Source of the DNA: Peptococcaceae bacterium | GTDB lineage: Bacteria; Bacillota; Peptococcia; Peptococcales; Peptococcaceae | Direction: 5' to 3' | DNA length: 14,841 bases | NCBI GenBank assembly: GCA_017532485.1 | Contig: JAFXJE010000013.1 | Location: 1 to 14,841 of the forward strand | Shown: positions 1 through 6,280 of the stretch, piece by piece | Layout: each line of letters opens with the position of its first letter | Numbering within the stretch: position 1 is the stretch's first letter | Translations under genes and position numbers: made by a program | The notes under the pieces: generated by a model | Seen by the model: only the letters and a program-made list of their open reading frames with translations | Told to the model about the DNA's origin: nothing | The model's database searches: none

Positions 1-95
1 CCTTCTATTTTTCCTGCTTTACATAGATAGGTTACTCTTCTTTCACTCACATTCCAGAGTTTTGCTGCATCTTTTGCATTCATCATATCCGTCAC
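1..95 (-). CDS. Helix-turn-helix DNA-binding protein, N-terminal fragment
   Basis: Only the first 31 codons are inside the window; the gene runs off the left edge. The peptide (VTDMMNAKDAAKLWNVSER, continuing RRVTYLCKAGKI) has the pattern of short excisionase/MerR-like helix-turn-helix domains of Bacillota: an 'AKDAAKLWNVSERRV' helix pair followed by a small wing ('AGKIEG'). I chose the GTG at 95 because a G-rich ribosome site (AGGGGGG, 104-110) sits 8 nt upstream; the ATGs at 86 and 83 are too far from it. The gene follows sigE on the same strand but has its own good promoter, so it is probably an independent unit. Its target and full length cannot be seen. It could be a stand-alone regulator or the DNA-binding part of a longer protein. 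Confidence 0.6.
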   Translation of the reverse strand, partial: MTDMMNAKDAAKLWNVSERRVTYLCKAGKIE

Positions 96-127
96 AACTA
101 CTACCCCCCTACACATTTTATGAATAT

Positions 128-156
128 ATTATACCCATATATCAGTAGCTTATCAA
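128..156 (-). promoter_or_regulatory. Sigma-A type promoter of the edge HTH gene
   Basis: On the minus strand the sequence reads TTGATA (151-156), a 17-nt spacer, then TATAAT (128-133). The -10 is perfect, the spacing optimal and the -35 one or two changes from consensus. Transcription would start near 121 and give a leader of about 25 nt before the GTG start at 95. Confidence 0.7.
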
Positions 157-161
157 TATCA

Positions 162-200
162 TTCGGAATAAAATCAAAATCTAATTGACATTATTCCGAA
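162..200. repeat. Perfect 10-bp inverted repeat upstream of HTH promoter
   Basis: TTCGGAATAA (162-171) is repeated as its exact reverse complement TTATTCCGAA (191-200), with a 19-nt AT-rich spacer. It lies between the end of sigE and the -35 box of the HTH gene. It could be an operator or activator site for that gene. A terminator for sigE is less likely because the loop is long and no T-tract follows on the minus strand. Confidence 0.55.
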
Positions 201-224
201 AAACATCAATTTTCCCTCTACATC

Positions 225-944
225 TTACTCCAACTTCTTAAACTCTCTTTGCAAACGACGAATTATTTTCTTTTCGAGGCGAGAGATGTAGGACTGGGAG
301 ATGCCGAGGAGGTCGGCTACTTCTTTTTGGGTACGTTCTTCGTGACCGAGAAGTCCAAAACGCATTTCTACTATTGTTTTTTCACGCGAGTTTAATTTGC
401 TCATGGCTGTTTGCAGTAAAGATTTATCTATATCTGTCTCTATCTTTTGATAAATAACATCTTCATCTGTACCCATTACATCTGATAATAAAAGTTCATT
501 ACCGTCCCAGTCTATATTCAAAGGTTCATCTAAACTCACTTCATATTTCATCCTACTTGTACGACGCAGCTGCATCAAAATTTCATTTTCAATGCATCGC
601 GAGGCATAGGTTGCCAATTTGATTTTTTTCGTTCCATCAAATGTATTGACTGCTTTAATCAAACCGATTGTCCCAATCGAGATTAAATCTTCGGTAGGAA
701 TACCTGTATTATCAAATTTCCGAGCAATATAAACTACCAGTCGCAAATTATGCTCAATCAATCTGCTGCGTATTTCTTTATCATTGTCTTGATTGAGCTG
801 CTCAATCAGAGAACTTTCTTCTTCGGCACTTAACGGTAAGGGTAATGTTTCACTACTCCCTATATAATAAACTCCCTCTTGAAGATTTGCTTTTTGCCAA
901 AACAGCATCCAGCATAATTTCATTTTTGCTTGTAATATTCCCAT
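225..944 (-). CDS. sigE: RNA polymerase sporulation sigma factor SigE (pro-sigma-E)
   Basis: Mother-cell sigma factor of early sporulation, made as an inactive membrane-associated precursor. From the ATG at 944 the product is 239 aa, the length I recall for Bacillus subtilis SigE. The first ~26 residues (MGILQAKMKL onward, hydrophobic and basic) form the pro-sequence, ending at the VYYIG motif where the family is cleaved between the tyrosines. Region 2 is strongly conserved (LRLVVYIARKFDNTGI, EDLISIGTIGLIKAVNTF, KLATYASRCIENEILM), as is 'DEPLNIDWDGNELLLSDV'. Region 4 ends with the helix-turn-helix KEVADLLGISQSYISRLEKK. A GTG at 953 could extend the frame by 3 codons, but the GGAG ribosome site (953-956) overlaps it and lies 8 nt before the ATG at 944. 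The gene is 16 nt downstream of spoIIGA, its processing protease, as in other spore formers. No sigG-like gene follows directly. Confidence 0.95.
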   Translation of the reverse strand: MGILQAKMKLCWMLFWQKANLQEGVYYIGSSETLPLPLSAEEESSLIEQLNQDNDKEIRSRLIEHNLRLVVYIARKFDNTGIPTEDLISIGTIGLIKAVNTFDGTKKIKLATYASRCIENEILMQLRRTSRMKYEVSLDEPLNIDWDGNELLLSDVMGTDEDVIYQKIETDIDKSLLQTAMSKLNSREKTIVEMRFGLLGHEERTQKEVADLLGISQSYISRLEKKIIRRLQREFKKLE

Positions 945-960
945 AATACACACTCCATCC

Positions 961-1848
961 TTAAAGTAATTTTGCTTGAGCTAATCCCTGATAATGATTT
1001 TGGAGAGAAAAGCGTTGTTTCGTCAAAGCTACAATTACTTCATGATGGATAATGCGGTGATTATCATCTTCGATGACTAGCCAATCAGGTTTAAATCCTA
1101 AAAGGATACCTTGCTGACCAATCGTTTGATAAGGAATTAATCTCATTTTTGAGCTTAAAGCAGTAGTTGCTCCAGCTAAAAATAATTCATCGGCTGAGGC
1201 ATTAGCTTGTAAGGCATGAACAATCTCTTCCGGTAATAAATGCCATAGGCACCAATCCTCCACTAAAACCACAGGGTTGGTGCTTAAAGGCTCAATCAAG
1301 TTGTTGCCAGTATCAATCAAAGCTGTTACGGTTTTTTCTTTTTCTTCCAACCCTACTGTTAATTGCACTAGCCATTCTCCCTGCTGTAAGTCCTTTGATA
1401 AATTTTGATAAAGCAAATGACTAAATATTCCGACAAGAATAATCGCTAAAAACAACCACATATAACGAAAGTCTACAACAGGCAAGGCTATGCCATTCCA
1501 AGTTTGGATAATTTTTTGTCCAAATGAATACATCAATGCGATTGTTGTCCCTGCGGTCAGAAAAGAAACAGCATAAAAGCAAGCCACACATTTGAGATAT
1601 GTATATCTATTTTTAGGTGGATAAGCAATAGCTGTCATCAATAAGGAACAAATAAGTTTGCCCCACCAACTGCTTAAAGTTTGCAGCTCCGGTAAAAAAA
1701 TACAAACTGCATAAATTCCACCCAAAAGAGCGGCAAGGCTCAACCTTGACCAAGCAGATTTTTCTTTAGTCAACTTACCTGTCAAAGCAAGCACAAAAAA
1801 ATCTAAACAAACATTTAGCAAAAAATACTCATCTACATAAATGGTCAT
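961..1848 (-). CDS. spoIIGA: Sigma-E processing peptidase SpoIIGA
   Basis: Membrane-embedded aspartic protease that cleaves the pro-sequence of SigE during sporulation. The 295-aa protein has about five hydrophobic segments in its N-terminal half (roughly residues 8-22, 35-55, 63-78, 86-108 and 128-148). A soluble C-terminal protease domain follows. The catalytic Asp is in the motif ALIDTGN (D179). Further family signatures are 'NPVVLVED' and 'MRLIPYQTIGQQGILLGFKPD' (residues about 235-255). Start at ATG 1848 is supported by GGAGG (1856-1860) 7 nt upstream. It is first in a two-gene operon with sigE. The family normally needs a forespore signal protein (SpoIIR), which is not in this window. 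In Bacillus the promoter is Spo0A-activated; see the candidate at 1891-1925. Confidence 0.93.
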   Translation of the reverse strand: MTIYVDEYFLLNVCLDFFVLALTGKLTKEKSAWSRLSLAALLGGIYAVCIFLPELQTLSSWWGKLICSLLMTAIAYPPKNRYTYLKCVACFYAVSFLTAGTTIALMYSFGQKIIQTWNGIALPVVDFRYMWLFLAIILVGIFSHLLYQNLSKDLQQGEWLVQLTVGLEEKEKTVTALIDTGNNLIEPLSTNPVVLVEDWCLWHLLPEEIVHALQANASADELFLAGATTALSSKMRLIPYQTIGQQGILLGFKPDWLVIEDDNHRIIHHEVIVALTKQRFSLQNHYQGLAQAKLL

Positions 1849-1890
1849 CTTTTTGCCTCCAAGGTCATTTTGCTTTTTGTCTTTATGTTT

Positions 1891-1925
1891 ATTATAGCTA
1901 ATGCAAATTTAGAAAGGTGTCGGAA
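1891..1925 (-). promoter_or_regulatory. Candidate spoIIGA promoter with Spo0A-like box
   Basis: A perfect TATAAT lies at 1891-1896 (minus). No good -35 hexamer stands 17 nt upstream. Instead TGTCGGAA occurs at 1918-1925 on the plus strand, one base different from the 0A-box core TGTCGAA, and TGTC/GACA (1918-1921, 1929-1932) forms a small dyad there. A missing -35 with a Spo0A box in that area is the known pattern for Bacillus spoIIG. Assigning it here is inference. Confidence 0.4.
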
Positions 1926-1937
1926 TGTGACAGCCAC

Positions 1938-1976
1938 AAAAAAATAAAAAGTCGGGACTTTTTTGTCCCGACTTTT
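1938..1976 (-). terminator. Intrinsic terminator of the hydA-hybA-hybB operon
   Basis: AAAAGTCGGGAC (1947-1958) pairs perfectly with GTCCCGACTTTT (1965-1976) around a six-base loop. On the minus strand the stem is followed by a T-rich tract (1938-1950), placing it 18 nt after the hybB stop codon. The A/T flanks could let it act on the other strand too, but no plus-strand gene enters it. Confidence 0.9.
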
Positions 1977-1993
1977 CATCATTGTTTTTTTAA

Positions 1994-3169
1994 TTACATA
2001 ATAGCTTGGTTGAAGCCACTTTCAGCACTTTCGCCTACTGGTTTACCTTCTGCATCACCAGCTACGCCATAGAAGAATGGGAAGTTTTCGGTTACATATA
2101 AGTAAACTAAGAATGCGAAGCAGAAACCACCAACTGTTGTGAAGATTTCTAAGAAAGATGGGAAGTAGCCGCCACCTAAGTGTGCTGCCATACCTGTAAA
2201 TACTACGTTTAATCTTGTTAATACTAAACCTGCCATACCGGAAATACCAAATGTTAATAAACCACCTTTTGTTTTACCGAATGGAGTTAAGTGAATTACG
2301 ATTGGCACTACTGTTAACAATAACATTTCTAATAAGAACATGTTACCTGTCATATTGAATGCAAATACATTACCTACTTGACCACGTACTACGATATCTG
2401 CACATTTTGCTACGAAGTAGATAGCCATTAATACTGCAGAAATTCTGCTCAAGCTGTATAACATATCTGTATCAACTTTCATTTTGTATCTTGCACTTGT
2501 CCAAATGTATTCTACGATTGCTACGCAAGGACCAATGAAGAAGGAAGAAAATACGAATAACCATGGCATCATTTGAGAAGCCCAGATTGCATCTAATTTA
2601 GCTGGCATTGCTAAGTACAATGCACCTAAAGATGCTTGGTGACCCAATGGTACTGTACATGCTGCGATAAATACGATTGGCATGATACTTTGCATTTTTT
2701 GTTGTACTTTTGGTGCAACTTTTTCTGTTACTACTTCTACTAATTCGATTACTTGTAATACCAAGTATGCTACGATACACATGTAAACTTCAAACATTGG
2801 AGAGTGTAAGTTTGGAGATACGAATGGTCTCCAGAAGTTATCCCAACGACCGATTTCGATAATCAGGATTAACAATACTAATACATAACCAATGAAGGAC
2901 ATTAATAAGCATCTTCTTGCTAATGGTTCATATTTGTGTGCATGGAAGATATGACTGATAATTGCCATACTAAAACCTGCACCTGCTAACGCGATTACGT
3001 TCATGTCAGCACCAATCCATGCACCCCATGGATATGCGTCATTTAAATCTGTTACCGCACCTAAACCTACATAATATCTATACAGATACATCACCAAGGT
3101 AACTGCAAAAATTGCGAACATTGCAATTCTGATTGGTGTAATTTTAAAACTCCATCTTTTTCCAGACAT
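1994..3169 (-). CDS. hybB: HybB-like NrfD-family membrane subunit of the hydrogenase
   Basis: A 391-aa polytopic membrane protein, the length of the HybB subunit of hydrogenase-2 type enzymes. HybB/NrfD proteins hold a quinone site and pass electrons between a ferredoxin-like partner and the membrane quinone pool. About nine to ten hydrophobic segments are visible. Family landmarks include GLGAVTDLNDAYPWGAWIG (residues 35-53), an 'IEIGRWDNFW' loop near 104-113, 'PLGHQASLGAL' with H177, and 'GGGYFPSFLEI' near 336-346. Each resembles the corresponding E. coli HybB segment as I remember it. Start at ATG 3169 has AAGGGGG 8 nt upstream. It is the last gene of the operon, 18 nt after hybA, and is followed by a strong terminator. 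Whether the complex oxidises H2 into menaquinone or runs the other way cannot be told from sequence. Confidence 0.88.
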   Translation of the reverse strand: MSGKRWSFKITPIRIAMFAIFAVTLVMYLYRYYVGLGAVTDLNDAYPWGAWIGADMNVIALAGAGFSMAIISHIFHAHKYEPLARRCLLMSFIGYVLVLLILIIEIGRWDNFWRPFVSPNLHSPMFEVYMCIVAYLVLQVIELVEVVTEKVAPKVQQKMQSIMPIVFIAACTVPLGHQASLGALYLAMPAKLDAIWASQMMPWLFVFSSFFIGPCVAIVEYIWTSARYKMKVDTDMLYSLSRISAVLMAIYFVAKCADIVVRGQVGNVFAFNMTGNMFLLEMLLLTVVPIVIHLTPFGKTKGGLLTFGISGMAGLVLTRLNVVFTGMAAHLGGGYFPSFLEIFTTVGGFCFAFLVYLYVTENFPFFYGVAGDAEGKPVGESAESGFNQAIM

Positions 3170-3187
3170 TAGACTAACCCCCTTTGA

Positions 3188-4009
3188 TTACTTCTCGTCA
3201 TGATGACCGTGTTCAGCCTCATGTACTTTATGACGACGACTGGTGTACATGCTGATACCAGCCCAAGCTGTTGCCCCAACTGCGAAGATTGGCAGTGTGA
3301 AGCGTGTGAATTCGTGGATGTTGCCTGGAACGGATTGTTCTGGCAAGTTGGTTGGAAATCCTAATTCACCAAATGGTACGTCAGAGATATATAACCAGCT
3401 GGTACCACCAACTTCTTTTTCACCATATACATGATTTACATATTTGCTGTCGCTGCTGATAATTTCATGCGCTTTTGCTAATAATTCATCACGGTTACCA
3501 AACATTAAAGCATCGGTAGGACATACGCTTGCACAAGCTGGTGCTTCACCGTCTGCTAATTTAGAGCTGCAGAATTGACATTTCATTACAGATGGCATTA
3601 CTTTTTCCCATTCGTATTTTGGTACATCGAATGGACATGCAATCATGCAGTAACGGCAACCTACGCACAATTCAGGATTGTATTGTACTGCACCTTCATT
3701 TGTTTGATGGAAAGAATGAGAGAAGCATACAGACAAGCAAGCTGGGTCTAAGCAGTGCATACATTGACGTTTTACGAAACGCCATACTTCTTTACCGTCT
3801 TTTTCAACTAATTTATGGTCTACTGTTGTCCATGTATTACTATCCAGTTCTACATCAACACCATGCGCATTTTGAAATTCTTCTGTTTGCGGATGTTGGA
3901 AAGATTGGTTATTCCACATTTTACAAGCTACTGTACAGCTACCGCAGCCAACGCATTTAGTTAAGTCTACTAATACGCCTTTTTGATTTGTTACAACACT
4001 ATTAGCCAT
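3188..4009 (-). CDS. hybA: HybA-like four-cluster ferredoxin subunit
   Basis: A 273-aa iron-sulfur electron-transfer subunit of the HybA/FdnH/DmsB class. Sixteen cysteines form four [4Fe-4S] motifs: C19-C22-C25-C29, C83-C86-C91-C95, C115-C118-C121-C125, and C144-C147 with C159-C163. After the cluster domain, a hydrophobic segment at about residues 237-256 (LPIFAVGATAWAGISMY) followed by basic residues looks like a C-terminal membrane anchor, as in FdnH and HybA. The last residues are His-rich (HEAEHGHHDEK). The N-terminus starts directly with the cluster domain and has no Tat or Sec signal, so export would need the Tat signal of HydA. ATG 4009 has GGAGGG 8 nt upstream. It sits 20 nt after hydA and 18 nt before hybB, and presumably wires the hydrogenase to the HybB quinone site. 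Confidence 0.9.
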   Translation of the reverse strand: MANSVVTNQKGVLVDLTKCVGCGSCTVACKMWNNQSFQHPQTEEFQNAHGVDVELDSNTWTTVDHKLVEKDGKEVWRFVKRQCMHCLDPACLSVCFSHSFHQTNEGAVQYNPELCVGCRYCMIACPFDVPKYEWEKVMPSVMKCQFCSSKLADGEAPACASVCPTDALMFGNRDELLAKAHEIISSDSKYVNHVYGEKEVGGTSWLYISDVPFGELGFPTNLPEQSVPGNIHEFTRFTLPIFAVGATAWAGISMYTSRRHKVHEAEHGHHDEK

Positions 4010-4029
4010 GATTTATTCCCTCCCCTTTC

Positions 4030-5625
4030 TTATACATCTTTTCTAACCAAATGACTGGATCTGTCAACATATGTTGTATGACACAGTTCATGCGCCAAGT
4101 GGCTTAATGGTTTTTCCAAGAATTCGTTATAAATATCAGTAATCATTGGGTTTTCATGACTTAAACGCAGATACAGATCTTGTCCACCTTTTTCATTGGT
4201 ATCACCGATTTGACCTGCTTTATCATGTTCGTATACAGTAGCTGTTCTAGCTTCACGAACCCAATCTTGAGGAGGTACTGCAGTTTTTGGTTGACCGCCG
4301 CCAGCGATACAACCACCAGGGCAAGCCATTACTTCTAAGAAGTGGAAGTCAGCTTTGCCGGATTTGATTTCTTCGCATAATTGACGAGCATTTGCTAAAC
4401 CGGAAGCAACTACAACTTTTACTTCGCCTACGCCAGGAACGTTAACACTTGCACGTTTGATACCTTCCAAACCACGAACTGGTTGTAAATCATATAAACC
4501 TGCTGGTGGGTTGTTGCCTGTAATCAATTTGTAAGCACTACGAACAGCAGCTTCCATAACACCACCAGTGTTACCGAAGATTAAGCCAGCTGTAGAACCG
4601 ATTTGGTCGTATTTGCCTTCTTCATAATTTGCAAAATTGTCTGCATCTGGTAAGAATTTACGAATCATTTTAGCTAATTCGCGTACGCTTAATACATAGT
4701 CCATATCGTTGATGGTATCGTCATTATAATAATGACCAGCACCACCTTGTAAACCATGGAATTGTTCTCTGCTGATTTCGAATTTCTTAGCAACGCAAGG
4801 CATAATTGCTACGTTCACAATTTTCTTAGGATCTTTGCCTAATTTTTCTGCATTATAGGTTTTTAAAGTAGAACCATGCATCATCATTGGAGAACGTGCA
4901 GAAGATAAGTTTGGAATTAATTCTGGGTAGTAGTATTCTACGAATTTAACCCAACCAGGGCAGCAAGATGTCAATTGTGGTAATACACCACCATGACTTA
5001 CTCTTTCTACTAATTCAGAACCTTCTTCCATGATAGTTAAGTCAGCACTGAAGTTAGTGTCAACAACCATGTCGAAGCCTAATTTTCTTAAAGCTGTTAC
5101 CATTTGGCCTTCAGCCCATGCACCTGCACCCATGCCAAACTCTTCACCAATACCTACACGAGTAGCTGGAGATGTTTGTACAACAACATAAGTGTCAGGG
5201 TCTTGAATTGCGTTCCATACTTTTTCAATGTCATCACGTTCGGAAATTGCACCAGTTGGACACCACAATGCACATTGACCACAATGTACACAAATAAATT
5301 CATCTAATACAGGCAATTCATAGTAACCAAATACGCTTTGTACTTTTTCGCAGGCTTCCAGACATTGACCGCATAAGATACATTTTTCGTCATTTCTCAC
5401 CAAAGATACATTTTCCGGAGCAAGAGGCACACGGCCTTTTACTTTTACCGGCATTGCACTGGCATTACGATACTGATTAGGTAACCAACCTGTACCGCTT
5501 GGATCGCTGACAGGAGAACAACCGGTCATGGTTGCTGCTGCACCAACAAGACCTGTCCCTGCCATAACACTGAGAAAACGACGTCTGCTCATGCCTTTGT
5601 TTTCTGTTTGTTCGTGTTTTTCCAT
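4030..5625 (-). CDS. hydA: Tat-exported [FeFe] hydrogenase, fused large and small subunit
   Basis: Catalyses reversible H2 oxidation. The 531-aa protein starts with a Tat signal: SRRRFLS at residues 13-19, a hydrophobic stretch, and Cys36 in the context TMTGC, a possible lipobox. Two [4Fe-4S] sites follow (C82-C85-C88-C92 and C112-C115-C118-C122). The H-cluster motifs are all intact: TSCCPGW (219-225, with proton-relay C221 and ligand C222), MPCVAKK (275-281), and EVMACPGGCIAGGGQP (431-446). The C-terminus (SHENP ... FLEKPLSHLAHELCH) matches the separate small subunit of Desulfovibrio periplasmic hydrogenase, so it is fused here. I chose ATG 5625 because GAGGTG lies 6 nt upstream; an in-frame ATG at 5703 would add a hydrophobic, AT-rich extension before the Tat signal with no support. 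First gene of the operon. No HydE, HydF or HydG maturase is in the window. Confidence 0.96.
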   Translation of the reverse strand: MEKHEQTENKGMSRRRFLSVMAGTGLVGAAATMTGCSPVSDPSGTGWLPNQYRNASAMPVKVKGRVPLAPENVSLVRNDEKCILCGQCLEACEKVQSVFGYYELPVLDEFICVHCGQCALWCPTGAISERDDIEKVWNAIQDPDTYVVVQTSPATRVGIGEEFGMGAGAWAEGQMVTALRKLGFDMVVDTNFSADLTIMEEGSELVERVSHGGVLPQLTSCCPGWVKFVEYYYPELIPNLSSARSPMMMHGSTLKTYNAEKLGKDPKKIVNVAIMPCVAKKFEISREQFHGLQGGAGHYYNDDTINDMDYVLSVRELAKMIRKFLPDADNFANYEEGKYDQIGSTAGLIFGNTGGVMEAAVRSAYKLITGNNPPAGLYDLQPVRGLEGIKRASVNVPGVGEVKVVVASGLANARQLCEEIKSGKADFHFLEVMACPGGCIAGGGQPKTAVPPQDWVREARTATVYEHDKAGQIGDTNEKGGQDLYLRLSHENPMITDIYNEFLEKPLSHLAHELCHTTYVDRSSHLVRKDV

Positions 5626-5644
5626 TTTTTTCACCTCAACGAAT

Positions 5645-5713
5645 TTAAATATAATTAAAAAAACAATTAAAAATGAATTTAGATATAAATGAGAAACAAG
5701 CAAATTTGCCCAT
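5645..5713 (-). CDS. Possible 22-aa leader peptide in the hydA 5' leader
   Basis: Between the putative hydA promoter and hydA, ATG 5713 opens 22 codons (MGKFACFSFISKFIFNCFFNYI) ending in TAA, 19 nt before the hydA start. AAGGTG lies upstream at plausible spacing. The peptide is short, AT-rich and phenylalanine-rich, so it may be chance. No attenuator hairpin is evident beside it. Confidence 0.2.
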   Translation of the reverse strand: MGKFACFSFISKFIFNCFFNYI

Positions 5714-5727
5714 TCCTATTCACCTTC

Positions 5728-5756
5728 ATTTTACGGTTATTTACTGATTTTAGCAA
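5728..5756 (-). promoter_or_regulatory. Putative promoter of hydA-hybA-hybB
   Basis: On the minus strand TTGCTA (5751-5756), a 17-nt spacer and TAAAAT (5728-5733) resemble a sigma-A promoter, giving a leader of about 95 nt. An alternative just upstream is TTGTTA (5779-5784) with an 18-nt spacer to TATATT (5755-5760). That would place the Rex-like dyad over its -35. Confidence 0.45.
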
Positions 5757-5766
5757 TATATTTTTT

Positions 5767-5784
5767 TTGTGAAAAAAATAACAA
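5767..5784. promoter_or_regulatory. Rex-like operator upstream of hydA
   Basis: The 18-mer TTGTGAA-AAAA-ATAACAA is a dyad with 7-bp half-sites and a 4-bp centre. This is the architecture of Rex operators (consensus TTGTKAA-N4-TTMACAA), with one clear mismatch in the right half. Rex is the NADH/NAD+-sensing repressor that commonly controls fermentation and hydrogenase genes in Bacillota. A Crp/Fnr-type site (TGTGA-N6-TAACA) is the alternative reading. Poly-A/T surroundings raise the chance of coincidence. Confidence 0.45.
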
Positions 5785-5799
5785 TGTTATAAAATCATG

Positions 5800-6192
5800 C
5801 TATTTTCCTATTTTTAAATTTTCTTTTTCCACAAAATATTTGTTTGCTTCCATCAACAACTCTTTAATATGTGGGTCACATATTTTATAAATAACCTGCT
5901 TACCTATTTTCGTTCCCTGAACAATTTTGAAGTTTCGCAAAACCCGTAATTGATGGGATACTGCCGACTGACTGCTGCCTACTAACACGCTCAAATCACA
6001 GACGCATAACTCCTGCTGCAGAAGATAATACAAGATTTTCACGCGACTGCTGTCACCTAAAACTTTAAATAAATCAGCAATATCTTGACTATCTTCATCG
6101 GAAATTTTTTTATCTTCCAATTCTTGCAGCAACACATCATGCACACAAAATTCCTCACAGTGTAGACTTTCTGTCAAATTTTCCCTATTCAT
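5800..6192 (-). CDS. CadC-type ArsR/SmtB family metal-sensing repressor
   Basis: A 130-aa winged-helix repressor of the ArsR/SmtB family. The core has 'LFKVLGDSSRVKILYYLL', the metal helix ELCVCDL (C63, C65) and the recognition helix 'SQSAVSHQLRVLRN'. Near the N-terminus is CEEFC (C12, C16), matching the CEIFC of staphylococcal CadC. With the CxC pair this rebuilds the four-cysteine soft-metal site (Cd, Pb, Zn in CadC). 'ICDPHIKELL' supplies D106 and H108, corresponding to part of the second, helix-5 zinc site of the family. ATG 6192 has GAGGG 6 nt upstream. No P-type ATPase or other metal exporter is next to it; its strand neighbours are a nitroreductase upstream and the hydrogenase operon downstream. 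Its target is therefore unknown, with self-regulation the safest guess. Confidence 0.85.
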   Translation of the reverse strand: MNRENLTESLHCEEFCVHDVLLQELEDKKISDEDSQDIADLFKVLGDSSRVKILYYLLQQELCVCDLSVLVGSSQSAVSHQLRVLRNFKIVQGTKIGKQVIYKICDPHIKELLMEANKYFVEKENLKIGK

Positions 6193-6211
6193 TTAATTCC
6201 CTCACTTCATT

Positions 6212-6241
6212 TCAATATTTGTGAACATTTTTGCAATTCAA
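6212..6241 (-). promoter_or_regulatory. Weak arsR promoter with embedded Rex-like dyad
   Basis: On the minus strand TTGAAT (6236-6241), 18 nt and TATTGA (6212-6217) could be a weak promoter. The spacer contains TTGTGAA-CATT-TTTGCAA (6219-6236, plus strand), which has the same layout as the dyad before hydA but two mismatches in its right half. The position between -35 and -10 would suit a repressor. The -10 match is poor. Confidence 0.28.
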
Positions 6242-6280
6242 ATGGTCATGAATAGAAAAAATCACTCTGATAAAATACCT

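Noticed and set aside
2598..4000. Open frames opposite to or out of phase with hybB and hybA (for example plus strand 3592-3960)
   Set aside because: They lie within well-supported genes, lack ribosome sites and encode no recognisable protein.
5626..5703. N-terminal extension of HydA from an ATG at 5703, giving a hydrophobic segment before the Tat motif
   Set aside because: The ATG at 5625 has a clear ribosome site (GAGGTG, 6 nt upstream) and puts SRRRFLS at a normal distance from the start. The extension is AT-rich leader read in frame by chance.
5778..5795. Small hairpin ATAAC-ATT-GTTAT followed by seven T on the minus strand, as a terminator of the CadC-like gene
   Set aside because: The stem is only 5 bp with one G-C pair, so it is too weak to call. 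The same bases are better considered part of the Rex-like dyad.
6255..6275. ATCA-GAG-TGAT plus T-run on the minus strand, as a terminator of the nitroreductase gene
   Set aside because: A 4-bp stem with a 3-nt loop is not a credible terminator; read-through into the CadC-like gene remains possible.
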